64,000 nt of DNA from Nevskiaceae bacterium. Lineage in GTDB: Bacteria > Pseudomonadota > Gammaproteobacteria > Nevskiales > Nevskiaceae. The translations under genes were made by a program, and so were the position numbers. The stretch spans positions 62,001 through 126,000 of the forward strand of contig SCVA01000044.1 in assembly GCA_004297005.1 (NCBI GenBank), read 5' to 3'. Below, piece after piece: positions 21,643-29,812 of this stretch. The first letter of the stretch is position 1, and each line of letters begins with the position of its first letter. The notes under the pieces are model-generated. The model was not told the origin of the DNA, ran no database searches, and saw only the letters and a list, made by a program, of their open reading frames with translations.

Positions 21643-22554
21643 TCAGCGAGCTTTCGGGCTTTTTGCTCGCGACAGGCTGATCAGCACCACGCCGGCCAGG
21701 ATCACCGCCATCGCCCCCAGTTCGTGCGCGTCGAAGCGCTCGCCGGCCAGGCCGGCACCCAGCGCTACGGCGATCACCGGATTGACGTAGGCATAGCTGC
21801 CGGCCAGCGCCGGCCGTACCTTCCCCAGCAGCCAGACGTAGCTGGAGAACGCGACGATGGAGCCGAACACGATCAGGTAGCTCCAGGCCAGCAGGCCCTG
21901 GGAGCTGGGCCAGGCCAGCAGGCGCTCGCCATGCAGCGCGCCGACCAGCACGAGGGCCAGCCCGCCACAGAGCATCTGGCCGGCGGCGGTCATGAATGGC
22001 GATGGCAGATCGCGGCCACGCGACCACACCGAGCCATAGGCCCAGGCCAGCGGCGCGATCAGCAGGCAGACCAGGCCGAAGGGCGTTGCGCTAAGGGCAC
22101 TGCCCGCGTTCAGCCAGACCACGCCGGCGAGACCGACGGCGATGCCCAGCCACTCGCCACGGCTGGGGTGCTCGCCACGCAGCGCCCCGAACAGGCCGAA
22201 CCACAGCGGCACCGAGGCGATGGCCACCGCCGCGAGGCCGGAGGAGACGCTCTGCTCCGCCAGCACCACCAGGCCGTTGCCCATCAGCAGCAACAGCAGG
22301 CCCATCACCGCGACATTGCGCCACTGCGCCCGGCTGGGCGCCGGCACTCCGCGCCAGCGCAGCACCGCGTACATCAGCGACCCGGCGAGAACGAAACGGC
22401 CGCCCGAGACCATCAGCAGGGGTGGCAGGCCGCCTTCCAAGGCGAGACGGATGCCCAGATAGGTGGAGCCCCAGACCAGGTAGACGATGGTCAGCGCCAG
22501 AGCGATCGCGCCACGGGAGGCGGCCACCGGCGTGGTGGCGGAAGAGGAAGGCAT
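21643..22554 (-). CDS. EamA-domain drug/metabolite exporter (YedA-like)
   Basis: 303 residues with ten predicted membrane helices in two EamA repeats. Marker sequences are LVWGSTYLGIRLALEGGLPP in helix 1, PLWFGLFGALRGEHPSRGEWLGIAVGLAGVVWLN in the middle and VNPVIAVALGAGLAGERFDAHELGAMAVILAGVVLI at the end. DMT permeases export amino acids, purines or drugs; the substrate cannot be told. It follows the phosphoesterase lipoprotein gene after 67 bases on the same strand and ends at the shared terminator with ettA. Confidence 0.85.
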   Translation of the reverse strand: MPSSSATTPVAASRGAIALALTIVYLVWGSTYLGIRLALEGGLPPLLMVSGGRFVLAGSLMYAVLRWRGVPAPSRAQWRNVAVMGLLLLLMGNGLVVLAEQSVSSGLAAVAIASVPLWFGLFGALRGEHPSRGEWLGIAVGLAGVVWLNAGSALSATPFGLVCLLIAPLAWAYGSVWSRGRDLPSPFMTAAGQMLCGGLALVLVGALHGERLLAWPSSQGLLAWSYLIVFGSIVAFSSYVWLLGKVRPALAGSYAYVNPVIAVALGAGLAGERFDAHELGAMAVILAGVVLISLSRAKSPKAR

Positions 22555-22621
22555 GCGCGAGGCCAGAGAGAATCAGGCGCGCATTCTAAGTGGAGGCCGC
22601 CCCCACCACCGGGCAAGGCGC

Positions 22622-24991
22622 TCAATAGGCCTGCGCCTGGATGGTCTTCTTCGGCCGCAGCGCCATACCGTTGCCGGGGCTGAGCTTGGGCAGGGCGGGA
22701 TCGCGGGCCAGGCGCGCCAAAGGCGAGCGGACGATGTTGAGGCGGACATTGTCGAAATAGGCATCGCCCTCGGCACCGCCCTGGCGCAGGCCGGTCAGCT
22801 CCACCTGCACCGCCGCCGCGTCCGGCGGCAGCAGCAGGGAGGTGGTCTTCTCCTGCCAGCCGGCGCTCTGGGTGGTGATCGGCTTGGACACCATCAGCTC
22901 CTTGCCGTCGGCGTCGAGCACGCGCAGGCGCGCGGCCGGCACGTCGTTGTCGATCAGGTTGTTGGCGAGATCGGCGCGCAGCACCGCCAGCGCCTGGCCA
23001 GCGGCGACCTCCGCAGCCTGGGCGGTCAGCGGCACGGTCTGGCTGACGACGCTGTAGCCGAACTCGTTCTCGCTCTCTGGATCGACGACCGCGTCCAGCG
23101 CCACGCAGCCGCCGACGACGAACCAGTGCAGACCCTGGCTGGGCAGGCCCAGGCCGCAGGCTCCGGGCGTGGACCGGAGCAGCGCCGGCAGCGCGGTCAG
23201 GGTGTTGAGCGACTCGAAGGCGCCCTGTTGCAGCTCCCAGCCCTCGGTGCCGCTCTCGGCATCGCCGTTCACCAGCAAGTTGTCGCTCACCACCACGTCG
23301 GCGATGCTGAAGCAGGCCTCTTCCGAGAACGCCGACCAGGCCAGGCGGGCGTCGCGGTAGCGCACCCGCCAGCAGTAGTCGCCAGCTTCCAGGAATGGCA
23401 CCCGCCAGTAGCGCAGATCGACACCGGCATTGAGGTTGACGCGGAACCAGTCGTTGCGGGCGCGCGTTTCATTGCCCCATTCGTCGATCAACGGCAGTGC
23501 GAAACTGCCGGCGGCGCTACGCAGCTGCCAGTGCGCCTCATGCAGGGCGTCGCCGTCGGCGTCGGCGTAGTCGGCGTGCAGGAGCACATCGGCGGTCTGC
23601 TGCTGGCCGAGCGGCGCCAGGGCCTTGGGCTGCGCCGGCGCCTGGTTGTCACCACCGATCACGAAGCTGTCGCGGTCGGTCTCGGCGGTAAAGCCCTTGG
23701 CGTAGTCGCCGTGATCGTCGCCGCCGGCGCGGCGCACGCTGCGGATCTCCGGGGTGCCCAGCGTGCTGAACTCCAGCACCGAGTAGCCGTACTCGTCCCA
23801 GGTGCTCTCGAACTCGTCGTAGTCGGCCTGCGCATAGTCGCCGAAGTCGTCGATGTTGCCGCCGGCCGCGGCGGCGTTCATCCACAGATGCGGCACGTCG
23901 CGCGATTGGCCACGGCTGTAGCCGTGGGTGTGGCCGAACAGGTGCGCACTGAGCACACCGGTCTGCTGGGAATAGGCCTCCAACTGCCGCACGAAGCCGC
24001 AGGTCAGCGGGCTCTCGCCGTCCAGCCAGAGCTCGGACTTGCAGGGCGCGTGGATGCCGACGAACAGATAGCCCGGCTTGTCGCTGCCGCTGGCCTTGAG
24101 CAACTCCGAGGCGAACCAGGTGGACTGCGCCAGCACGCTCTGCGCCGCACCCTGCACGGTGACATTGGACTGCATCCCGAGAAAGCGGAAGTTGAGGTAG
24201 TCGAGCCGGAACCACTCCTCCTCGTTGCCCAGCGTGCCGTTGGACGGCGGCGCCGCGTAGTAGAGGTAGTTGGCCAGCGCGTAGTCGTGGTTGCCGATGA
24301 TCATCAACTGCGGCAGGTAGCGGAACAGGCTGTCGCCGCCCTTGAAGTACTCGTTGCGCCACTGGTTGAGATCGTCGCCGTCGTTGACCAGATCGCCGGT
24401 GATGATGATGCCGGCGAACTGCTCGATGCAGTTCAGCGCCTTGCCGCCGCAGTCGCGCGGGATCACCCCCTGCTCGAAGATGCGCGGCAGCCATTCCGGA
24501 TGATTGGCCTGCACGTCGGAGATCACCAGGAAGCGCCCCTGCGCGACGCCATCGCCCTCGGCCGGCCAAGTCTTGAAGCGCAGCGCCGGCGTGGTGCCGG
24601 CGGCACTCACCACCCGGTACTCGTAGACGGTATTGGAGCGCAGCCCACCCAGGCGTGCGGCGTAGACCGCGAGCCCGGTGTCGCCGCCGGCATCGAGATT
24701 GCGCGGGATGGATTCCAGCGTCGCCGCCGTCGCCCGATAGTCAGCCGCGCCCAGCTCGCGGTATTCGACCGCCATGGTCTCGCCGATGCTCTCCGGCTTG
24801 GGCTCGAACATCACCGTCATCCGATCCGGGCCGGGGTTCTGCAAATAGGGGTTCACCAGAAAGCCGCTGAGCGGCTCGACCAGCACCGAGGGCTTGCCGG
24901 GCGCGGGCTCCGTGCCCTCCGGTTTGCTGCCCGGACCGCAGGCGCTCAGCAGCAACAGGGTGGTCAAGGTCAGGGCTTTCAGGGTGGACAT
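22622..24991 (-). CDS. Calcineurin-like metallophosphoesterase lipoprotein
   Basis: 789 residues. ATG 24991 starts a lipoprotein signal (MSTLKALTLTTLLLLSACG, Cys at the lipobox LSAC). Residues 40-150 form a purple-acid-phosphatase-like fibronectin domain (NPYLQNPGPDRMTVMFEP). The metal motifs follow in order: LVISDVQ, GIIITGDLVNDGDD, MIIGNHDY, GIHAPC and LFGHTHGYSRG. The C-terminal 350 residues carry further beta-sandwich and carbohydrate-binding-like regions. It is probably anchored in the outer membrane and cleaves phosphate esters outside the cytoplasm. The frame is open to 25180, but nothing conserved lies there. Confidence 0.85.
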   Translation of the reverse strand: MSTLKALTLTTLLLLSACGPGSKPEGTEPAPGKPSVLVEPLSGFLVNPYLQNPGPDRMTVMFEPKPESIGETMAVEYRELGAADYRATAATLESIPRNLDAGGDTGLAVYAARLGGLRSNTVYEYRVVSAAGTTPALRFKTWPAEGDGVAQGRFLVISDVQANHPEWLPRIFEQGVIPRDCGGKALNCIEQFAGIIITGDLVNDGDDLNQWRNEYFKGGDSLFRYLPQLMIIGNHDYALANYLYYAAPPSNGTLGNEEEWFRLDYLNFRFLGMQSNVTVQGAAQSVLAQSTWFASELLKASGSDKPGYLFVGIHAPCKSELWLDGESPLTCGFVRQLEAYSQQTGVLSAHLFGHTHGYSRGQSRDVPHLWMNAAAAGGNIDDFGDYAQADYDEFESTWDEYGYSVLEFSTLGTPEIRSVRRAGGDDHGDYAKGFTAETDRDSFVIGGDNQAPAQPKALAPLGQQQTADVLLHADYADADGDALHEAHWQLRSAAGSFALPLIDEWGNETRARNDWFRVNLNAGVDLRYWRVPFLEAGDYCWRVRYRDARLAWSAFSEEACFSIADVVVSDNLLVNGDAESGTEGWELQQGAFESLNTLTALPALLRSTPGACGLGLPSQGLHWFVVGGCVALDAVVDPESENEFGYSVVSQTVPLTAQAAEVAAGQALAVLRADLANNLIDNDVPAARLRVLDADGKELMVSKPITTQSAGWQEKTTSLLLPPDAAAVQVELTGLRQGGAEGDAYFDNVRLNIVRSPLARLARDPALPKLSPGNGMALRPKKTIQAQAY

Positions 24992-25182
24992 GGCCTTCAG
25001 GTTCCGCAGGACGACTGGAAAAGGCGCGAGCCTAGGCGCGCCAAGCAACAGCTTGATGACGCGGCGGTCGGGTTTGAGACCTGCGACTTCCCTGCGCCTC
25101 GCCGCCACCCGCGAAGAGACAGCAATGCCCGTGCCGCCGGAACCGCTACCATGGCGCCCGTTTTTTACGACCGCCCGCAAAC

Positions 25183-25962
25183 ATGGACGCTCCCACTCCG
25201 CCGCTAACGGATGCCCTCGCCTACCGCTGGCACCACGGCCGACTACAGCCCATCGTCCATGTGCAGCGCCAACCGCTGGCCGAACTGCTGGGCATCGACC
25301 GCCAAAAGGCGGCGCTGGTGCAGAACACCACCCAGTTCGTCGCCGGCCGGCCGGCCAACCATGTGCTGCTCACCGGCGCGCGCGGCACCGGCAAGTCCTC
25401 GCTGGTGAAGGCGCTGCTCACCGAGTTCGCACCGCAGGGTCTGCGGCTGGTGGAAGTTCCCGCGCACGCCCTCGCCGATCTGCCGGAAATCGTCGCGCCA
25501 CTGCGCAGCCGGGAGCAGCGTTACCTGCTCTACGTCGACGACTTCAGCGTCGCCAACAACGATCCGGCGCTGACCGCCCTAAAGACGGCGCTGGACGGCG
25601 GCGTCGAGGAGCCCCCGGAGAACGTGCTGATCGTCGCCACCAGCAACCGCCGGCATCTGATGCCGGAAAGCCGCGCCGACAACGGCGAGTACCGGTGGAT
25701 CGACGACGAGCTGCACCCCGGGGAGTCCACCGAAGAGAAGATTTCACTGTCAGAGCGCTTCGGTCTCTGGCTGTCGTTCCAGGCCTTCGGCCAGGACCAG
25801 TATCTGGAACTGGTGCGCCTGCACCTGCGCCTGCTGGGCTACGCGGAATGGAATGAAGGCACCGAGAAGGCGGCGCTGCGCTGGGCCTTGAACCGCGCCT
25901 CCCGCTCCGGCCGCGTCGCCCGGCAGTTCGCCCGCGATTTCGCCGGCAGGCTGGAGCACTAA
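25183..25962 (+). CDS. DUF815 family AAA-like ATPase
   Basis: 259 residues. Walker A GARGTGKS is at residues 65-72 and a Walker B-like LLYVDDFS at about 110. It also has the family's NVLIVATSNRRHLMPE sensor segment and DDELHPGESTEEKISLSERFGLWLSF, the signature of DUF815 proteins. The biochemical job is not known; by fold it should use ATP to remodel a protein or nucleic-acid partner. It starts close to the divergent phosphoesterase gene and converges on the kinase regulator. Confidence 0.85.
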   Translation: MDAPTPPLTDALAYRWHHGRLQPIVHVQRQPLAELLGIDRQKAALVQNTTQFVAGRPANHVLLTGARGTGKSSLVKALLTEFAPQGLRLVEVPAHALADLPEIVAPLRSREQRYLLYVDDFSVANNDPALTALKTALDGGVEEPPENVLIVATSNRRHLMPESRADNGEYRWIDDELHPGESTEEKISLSERFGLWLSFQAFGQDQYLELVRLHLRLLGYAEWNEGTEKAALRWALNRASRSGRVARQFARDFAGRLEH

Positions 25963-25986
25963 GGTCAGTCACCCCGCCCGGGAGAA

Positions 25987-28686
25987 TCAGGGCGCGTTCA
26001 GCAGGTGGTTGATCCGCTGGTTGCGCCAATGCGCTGGCGCGTAGCTGGCGGCATACAAGGCCTGCGCTTGCTTCAGCAGGCTGCGCGCCTCGGTCTCACG
26101 GCCCTGGGCCCGCAACAGCAAGGCGCGTGCCTCCGCTTCCGCCGCCTCCCGGGGATGACCGGGGCGGTAGTCGTACCAGTCCGCCGGCCGCAATTGCGCC
26201 AGCCAGCCCTGCGCCGCGGCGGGATCGCCAGCCTCCACCGCCATGGTCGCCAACTGCAGGCGAGCATGGTTGGCGAAGCAGCGGCCACGGCCTCCCTCGG
26301 GGCTGGCGACCATAGACCGGAGCAAAGCCTCCGCAGCCGCCCGATCGCCCAAGCGCCAGGCAGTTTCCGCAACGACCAGCGCTTCCAGCGGCATATCGAC
26401 CGCCTGAGGTGAGTTGCGTTGCAGGATATCGCGCCATTCCTGCACCAGTTCCCGCGCCTCGCTGCGGCGCTGCTGGTCGGCACGCAGCATCGTCATGTAG
26501 GCCAGCGGGTAGCGGTAATACCAGGTCGCCTCGGGCTGTAGCTCGCGCATCCGCGCGAAGCCGGCCTCCAGATCGGCAGCGGCACGCTGCGGCTCACCGT
26601 GCATGACCCGGGTGATCCCACGGTCGACCGGCAGGTAGGCCAGGCTGACCGGCGGCGCCGGCTTGCGCTGCGCCACCCATTTCTCCGACGCCGGCAGCAG
26701 GGCCTCAGCGGTGGCGAAGTCAGCATCCTCGCGCGCCAGGCGAATGCCGAAGGCGACGTTGTCTTCGGCGTTGGCGGTATCGCCGTGGCGCTCGGCGATG
26801 ATCAGGGCCTCCTGCACCCTCCGCCGTGCCGATTGCAGCGAGCCGTAACGAAACTCGGCGTCGCTGATCGAGGCCAATAAGCCGAGTACGCTGGAATGAT
26901 CCGACCCGAACTCGCTGCGGGCGGTCGCCAGCAGGGTTTCGAACAAGGCCTTGTCCTCAGCAGAGACCACCCACAGGCCGTTGGCCGGAATCAGTTGCAC
27001 CGCCCGCAGCGGATCCCGGCCGGCCAGCCGGCTCAGAGCCTGGTGAGCCAGCAGCTCCTGGCGCTTGGCTTCCGGCACGCCGTCATCGAGCTGGTTGTAG
27101 GCCGAAGCCAGGGCGGTGCGGACGTGGAAGCCGATTTCCGGCTGATCCTGCAGGCGCTCGTCGGCGGCCCGGCGGGCGTTGTCCAGAAGATCCTTGACCG
27201 TGGTGACCCGGGTGCGGCTTTGCTGACCCGGGTCCAGGGCGGAGAGCAGGCCCTCGAACATGAAGCGCCCGGTCTCCAGGGCGGTAGCGGCGGCGGCCTC
27301 CGCCCGACGGCGCTCGCGATCCGCCTTCAGATACTGCACCCAGGCGATCGCCAGACCCAGGGTCAGGGCGGCCATGGTTGCCAGCATCCAACGCCGGCGC
27401 AGGCGCAGGCCGGCCAGGGCCTGCTCGGCCTCGGTGCGTCGCCGCTGTTCGGTGCGCTCGGCCTGCCGGGCCGCGCGGCGCGCTTCGAGATTGCGGACGC
27501 GCTCCACCAGTTCCTGGGCACTGGCCAGACGCCGCTCCGGCGCGCCCTGCACGGCGGCGTTGATGTCCTCGCGCAGCAGCTCATCGTCAATGTGGCGCTC
27601 CCAGCCCGAAGCCAGAGGCTTGCGGAAATCGCCGATCAGCAACTGGTAGAGCAGGATGCCCAGCGCATAGACATCGCTGCGCACGGTCTGCGGCTGGCCT
27701 TCCATCAACTCCGGGGCGGCATAGAGCGGAGTGCCCAGATTGCTGTCGACCAGCGCCTGAGTGAAGCCCAGCCGCGTGATACCGGCATTGGCGATCAGAT
27801 CTTCGGCCAGCACCCCGCCACCGCCGAAATCGGACAGCAACGGCCGCGCCCGGCCATCGACCAAGGTGATCAGGATGTTGGAGGGCTTGATGTCCTTGTG
27901 CAGCACGCCGACCGCATGCACCTGCGCAACCGCCTCGGCAATGTCGGCGAACAGGCTCAGCCGCGCCGCTCGCGTCAGGGCTTCACACCCTCCCTGGGAC
28001 TGTAGCCAGGACTCCAGATTGCCTGCCGGGTAGTAGGACATCTCCAGGAAATACGGCGCCTCTTCGAGGTTCCAGTCGCGGATTTCCGCGACCGGAACCT
28101 CCTCGCCGAGCTGCGTCCGCAGCAAGCGGAACAGGGTGATCTCGCGCTTGAGCGCGGACAACGCGTCGGCATTAAGAGCGAACTTATAGACGCGGGACTC
28201 CCCGGTCTTGCCCTGCATCACCCGCCAGACCTCGCCGAACCCGCCACTGTTCAGGTGCTCGACCAGATTCCAGTGCGGACGCAAAGGGGGTGAGTCCCCG
28301 GCCTTCAGGCCCAGGCAGGGCGCCGGTGGCGGCGGCAAGGCGGCCGCGCTGGGCGCCACCACGGACACCTCCGCCACCAGCCGATAGCCGTAGCCATGAA
28401 CGGTTCGGACGATGCGCTGTTCGCCGTCCTGCAGCATTTCACGGATACGGCTGACCGCCTTGGTCAGCACGGTCTCCGACAGCACCCGGCCCGGCCAGAC
28501 CGCGTTCTGCAGCTCGTCCTTGGTCACTACCTCGCCGGCGTGACGCAGCAGGTGACGCAGGACCTCCAGTGGCTTGCGCTCCAGCTCCACCAGCTCCCCG
28601 GCGACCCAAAGTTCCAGGCTGGCTTCCTCGAACCGGCAATGGTCGAAGTGCCAAACCAGGGGTGCGGAAGCCGCGATAACGTCCAT
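25987..28686 (-). CDS. Winged-helix / Ser-Thr protein kinase / TM / helical-repeat regulator
   Basis: 899 residues from ATG 28686; open frame to 28869 but not conserved-looking. Residues 1-105 form an OmpR/CadC-type winged helix (LERKPLEVLRHLLRHAGEVV, TKAVSRIREML, VHGYGYRLV). Residues 142-400 are a Hanks kinase: glycine loop NSGGFGEV 146-153, Lys168, Glu182, HKDIKPSN 263-270, DFG 286-288, APE 324-326, all key residues kept. A charged coiled region leads to one TM helix at about 433-452. The last 440 residues are TPR-like helical repeats. A DNA-binding head and kinase on the cytoplasmic side with a periplasmic sensor tail is the likely topology. Confidence 0.85.
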   Translation of the reverse strand: MDVIAASAPLVWHFDHCRFEEASLELWVAGELVELERKPLEVLRHLLRHAGEVVTKDELQNAVWPGRVLSETVLTKAVSRIREMLQDGEQRIVRTVHGYGYRLVAEVSVVAPSAAALPPPPAPCLGLKAGDSPPLRPHWNLVEHLNSGGFGEVWRVMQGKTGESRVYKFALNADALSALKREITLFRLLRTQLGEEVPVAEIRDWNLEEAPYFLEMSYYPAGNLESWLQSQGGCEALTRAARLSLFADIAEAVAQVHAVGVLHKDIKPSNILITLVDGRARPLLSDFGGGGVLAEDLIANAGITRLGFTQALVDSNLGTPLYAAPELMEGQPQTVRSDVYALGILLYQLLIGDFRKPLASGWERHIDDELLREDINAAVQGAPERRLASAQELVERVRNLEARRAARQAERTEQRRRTEAEQALAGLRLRRRWMLATMAALTLGLAIAWVQYLKADRERRRAEAAAATALETGRFMFEGLLSALDPGQQSRTRVTTVKDLLDNARRAADERLQDQPEIGFHVRTALASAYNQLDDGVPEAKRQELLAHQALSRLAGRDPLRAVQLIPANGLWVVSAEDKALFETLLATARSEFGSDHSSVLGLLASISDAEFRYGSLQSARRRVQEALIIAERHGDTANAEDNVAFGIRLAREDADFATAEALLPASEKWVAQRKPAPPVSLAYLPVDRGITRVMHGEPQRAAADLEAGFARMRELQPEATWYYRYPLAYMTMLRADQQRRSEARELVQEWRDILQRNSPQAVDMPLEALVVAETAWRLGDRAAAEALLRSMVASPEGGRGRCFANHARLQLATMAVEAGDPAAAQGWLAQLRPADWYDYRPGHPREAAEAEARALLLRAQGRETEARSLLKQAQALYAASYAPAHWRNQRINHLLNAP

Positions 28687-28874
28687 ATCAGGTCGAAAAA
28701 GCACGGAATTCCGCCGGAGAAGCGGATCTGGGTCGGACTTTAACCTGCTGTTTTCCAATAAAAAAGTGCAATTCAGCTTTTCTTCAGCATTTCTCCCGCC
28801 GGGTTTCAGGCTTTTTTCGCCCGCCTCCCCCAGGATGCGTCCACCAACAGCCGGCCCAGGCCACTGCAAGCACC
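28687..28874. promoter_or_regulatory. Divergent control region between the kinase regulator and an unknown gene
   Basis: 188 bases, clearly richer in A/T than the surroundings between 28738 and 28790 (runs of A and T). A 10-base palindrome CGGAATTCCG lies at 28704-28713, close to the regulator start, and could be an operator. No convincing -35/-10 pair could be assigned on either strand. Confidence 0.4.
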
Positions 28875-29315
28875 ATGGACACCGTCACCCTCGCTCAATC
28901 CGCGCTACTCGCCGGACCGCTGAAAGCTCCGGCCTTCTGGGCCGAGTTGGATGCCGCCGCACAAAGCCTGCCCGTCCAAGTGGTCATCTACAGCGCCGGC
29001 TCGAGGGACTACCGCCTGAGCAAGCTGCAGTTGCGTCTGGGCCTGCCCCAGAACGGAGTGATCGCCACCTGGACAGCGGAATCGGCCGTATTGGAAGCGC
29101 GCGCGCGCCTGGAACTGGCCCAGCTCGCCCAGGCCTGGCTGCGCTGCCTTGAGGCCCTGCGCCTGCCGGCGCCGCCGGTGGCCGCCCGGGTACAGGCCGC
29201 GTCTTCGCTGCTGTCGGCCGGTTTTTCCTTGGTGTCGGTGCAAAGCACCGGCCAGCTCGTCAACACGCCTCAAGGCCTGAAAGCCGCGGGGCAACCACTG
29301 GCCCTGGCCGCCTGA
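28875..29315 (+). CDS. Protein of unknown function, divergent from the kinase regulator
   Basis: 146 residues, no match that I recognise. No signal peptide; mostly helical by composition, rich in Ala, Leu and Gln, with a central segment LSKLQLRLGLPQNGVIATWTAESAV. Its position, starting 189 bases from the winged-helix/kinase gene and reading away from it, makes it a candidate target of that regulator. That is context only. Confidence 0.6.
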   Translation: MDTVTLAQSALLAGPLKAPAFWAELDAAAQSLPVQVVIYSAGSRDYRLSKLQLRLGLPQNGVIATWTAESAVLEARARLELAQLAQAWLRCLEALRLPAPPVAARVQAASSLLSAGFSLVSVQSTGQLVNTPQGLKAAGQPLALAA

Positions 29316-29339
29316 GGTCGGCCAGCACGCAGGGGATAC

Positions 29340-29478
29340 ATAGGTCTCTCTTGGGGAGGGACGGAAGATTTAGGGACGCGGCGCGTCAGTCTTCCGAAAA
29401 CCATATCGGCGCTTGAAGGGAGACGTCGATATGGCTGCAACTTGGCCGCCGGAGGCAACTCCGGCGGCCTTTCTTTTT
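29340..29478 (+). ncRNA. Candidate structured small RNA with own terminator
   Basis: Three consecutive hairpins: GGAAGA/TCTTCC (29363-29368 with 29390-29395), CCATATCG/CGATATGG (29401-29408 with 29427-29434), and a terminator stem at 29444-29469. The loops carry AGGGA (near 29372) and AAGGGAG (near 29417), and GGGGAGGGA precedes the first hairpin. No protein is encoded. It could be an sRNA, perhaps of the GGA-rich RsmA/CsrA-binding kind, or the structured 3' end of the preceding mRNA. No family match is claimed. Confidence 0.35.
29444..29477 (+). terminator. Intrinsic terminator
   Basis: A perfect 11-bp stem GGCCGCCGGAG (29444-29454) / CTCCGGCGGCC (29459-29469), GCAA tetraloop, followed by TTTCTTTTT. 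It ends the plus-strand transcript of the unknown gene and/or candidate RNA just before the convergent acyl-CoA-binding protein stop. Confidence 0.93.
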
Positions 29479-29479
29479 C

Positions 29480-29746
29480 CTACTTGTGGGTCTTCAGCAG
29501 CGATCCCACCTTTTCGATATAGGCCTTCATCGCGGCGTCGGCGCTGCTGCCCTTGAGCTTGGCCCAGGCGTCGTACTTGGCACGACCGACCATGTCCAAC
29601 ATGCCGGGGCGGCTGCCACTGACATCGCCCTTTTCCGCCTGCTTGAAATGTGCGTAGAGGAACAGGAAATCGTCATTGCTGGGACGCTTGGTGATGGTCT
29701 TGACGTCTTCCTGCGCCTGCGCGAATGCCTTCTTGAGATCGGCCAT
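29480..29746 (-). CDS. Acyl-CoA-binding protein
   Basis: 88 residues, exactly the size of ACBP. Family residues are all present: PSNDDFLFLYAHFKQAEKGDV, SRPGMLDMVGRAKYDAWAKLKG and the C-terminal AYIEKVGSLLK. These four-helix proteins bind medium- and long-chain acyl-CoA esters and buffer or ferry them in the cytoplasm. ACBP is universal in eukaryotes and patchy in bacteria. It appears monocistronic, with an AGGAGA ribosome site before the ATG. Confidence 0.93.
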   Translation of the reverse strand: MADLKKAFAQAQEDVKTITKRPSNDDFLFLYAHFKQAEKGDVSGSRPGMLDMVGRAKYDAWAKLKGSSADAAMKAYIEKVGSLLKTHK

Positions 29747-29812
29747 GGGGTTCTCCTGAATTCTTGCTGTGAAATGGCGGAGCGAGCCTTATACGCGCTC
29801 GCTCCACGGGGT

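Noticed and set aside
22487..25207. 906-codon plus-strand frame opposite the phosphoesterase
   Set aside because: Antisense shadow with Gly/Arg/Gln-rich composition; the minus strand carries the metallophosphoesterase motifs.
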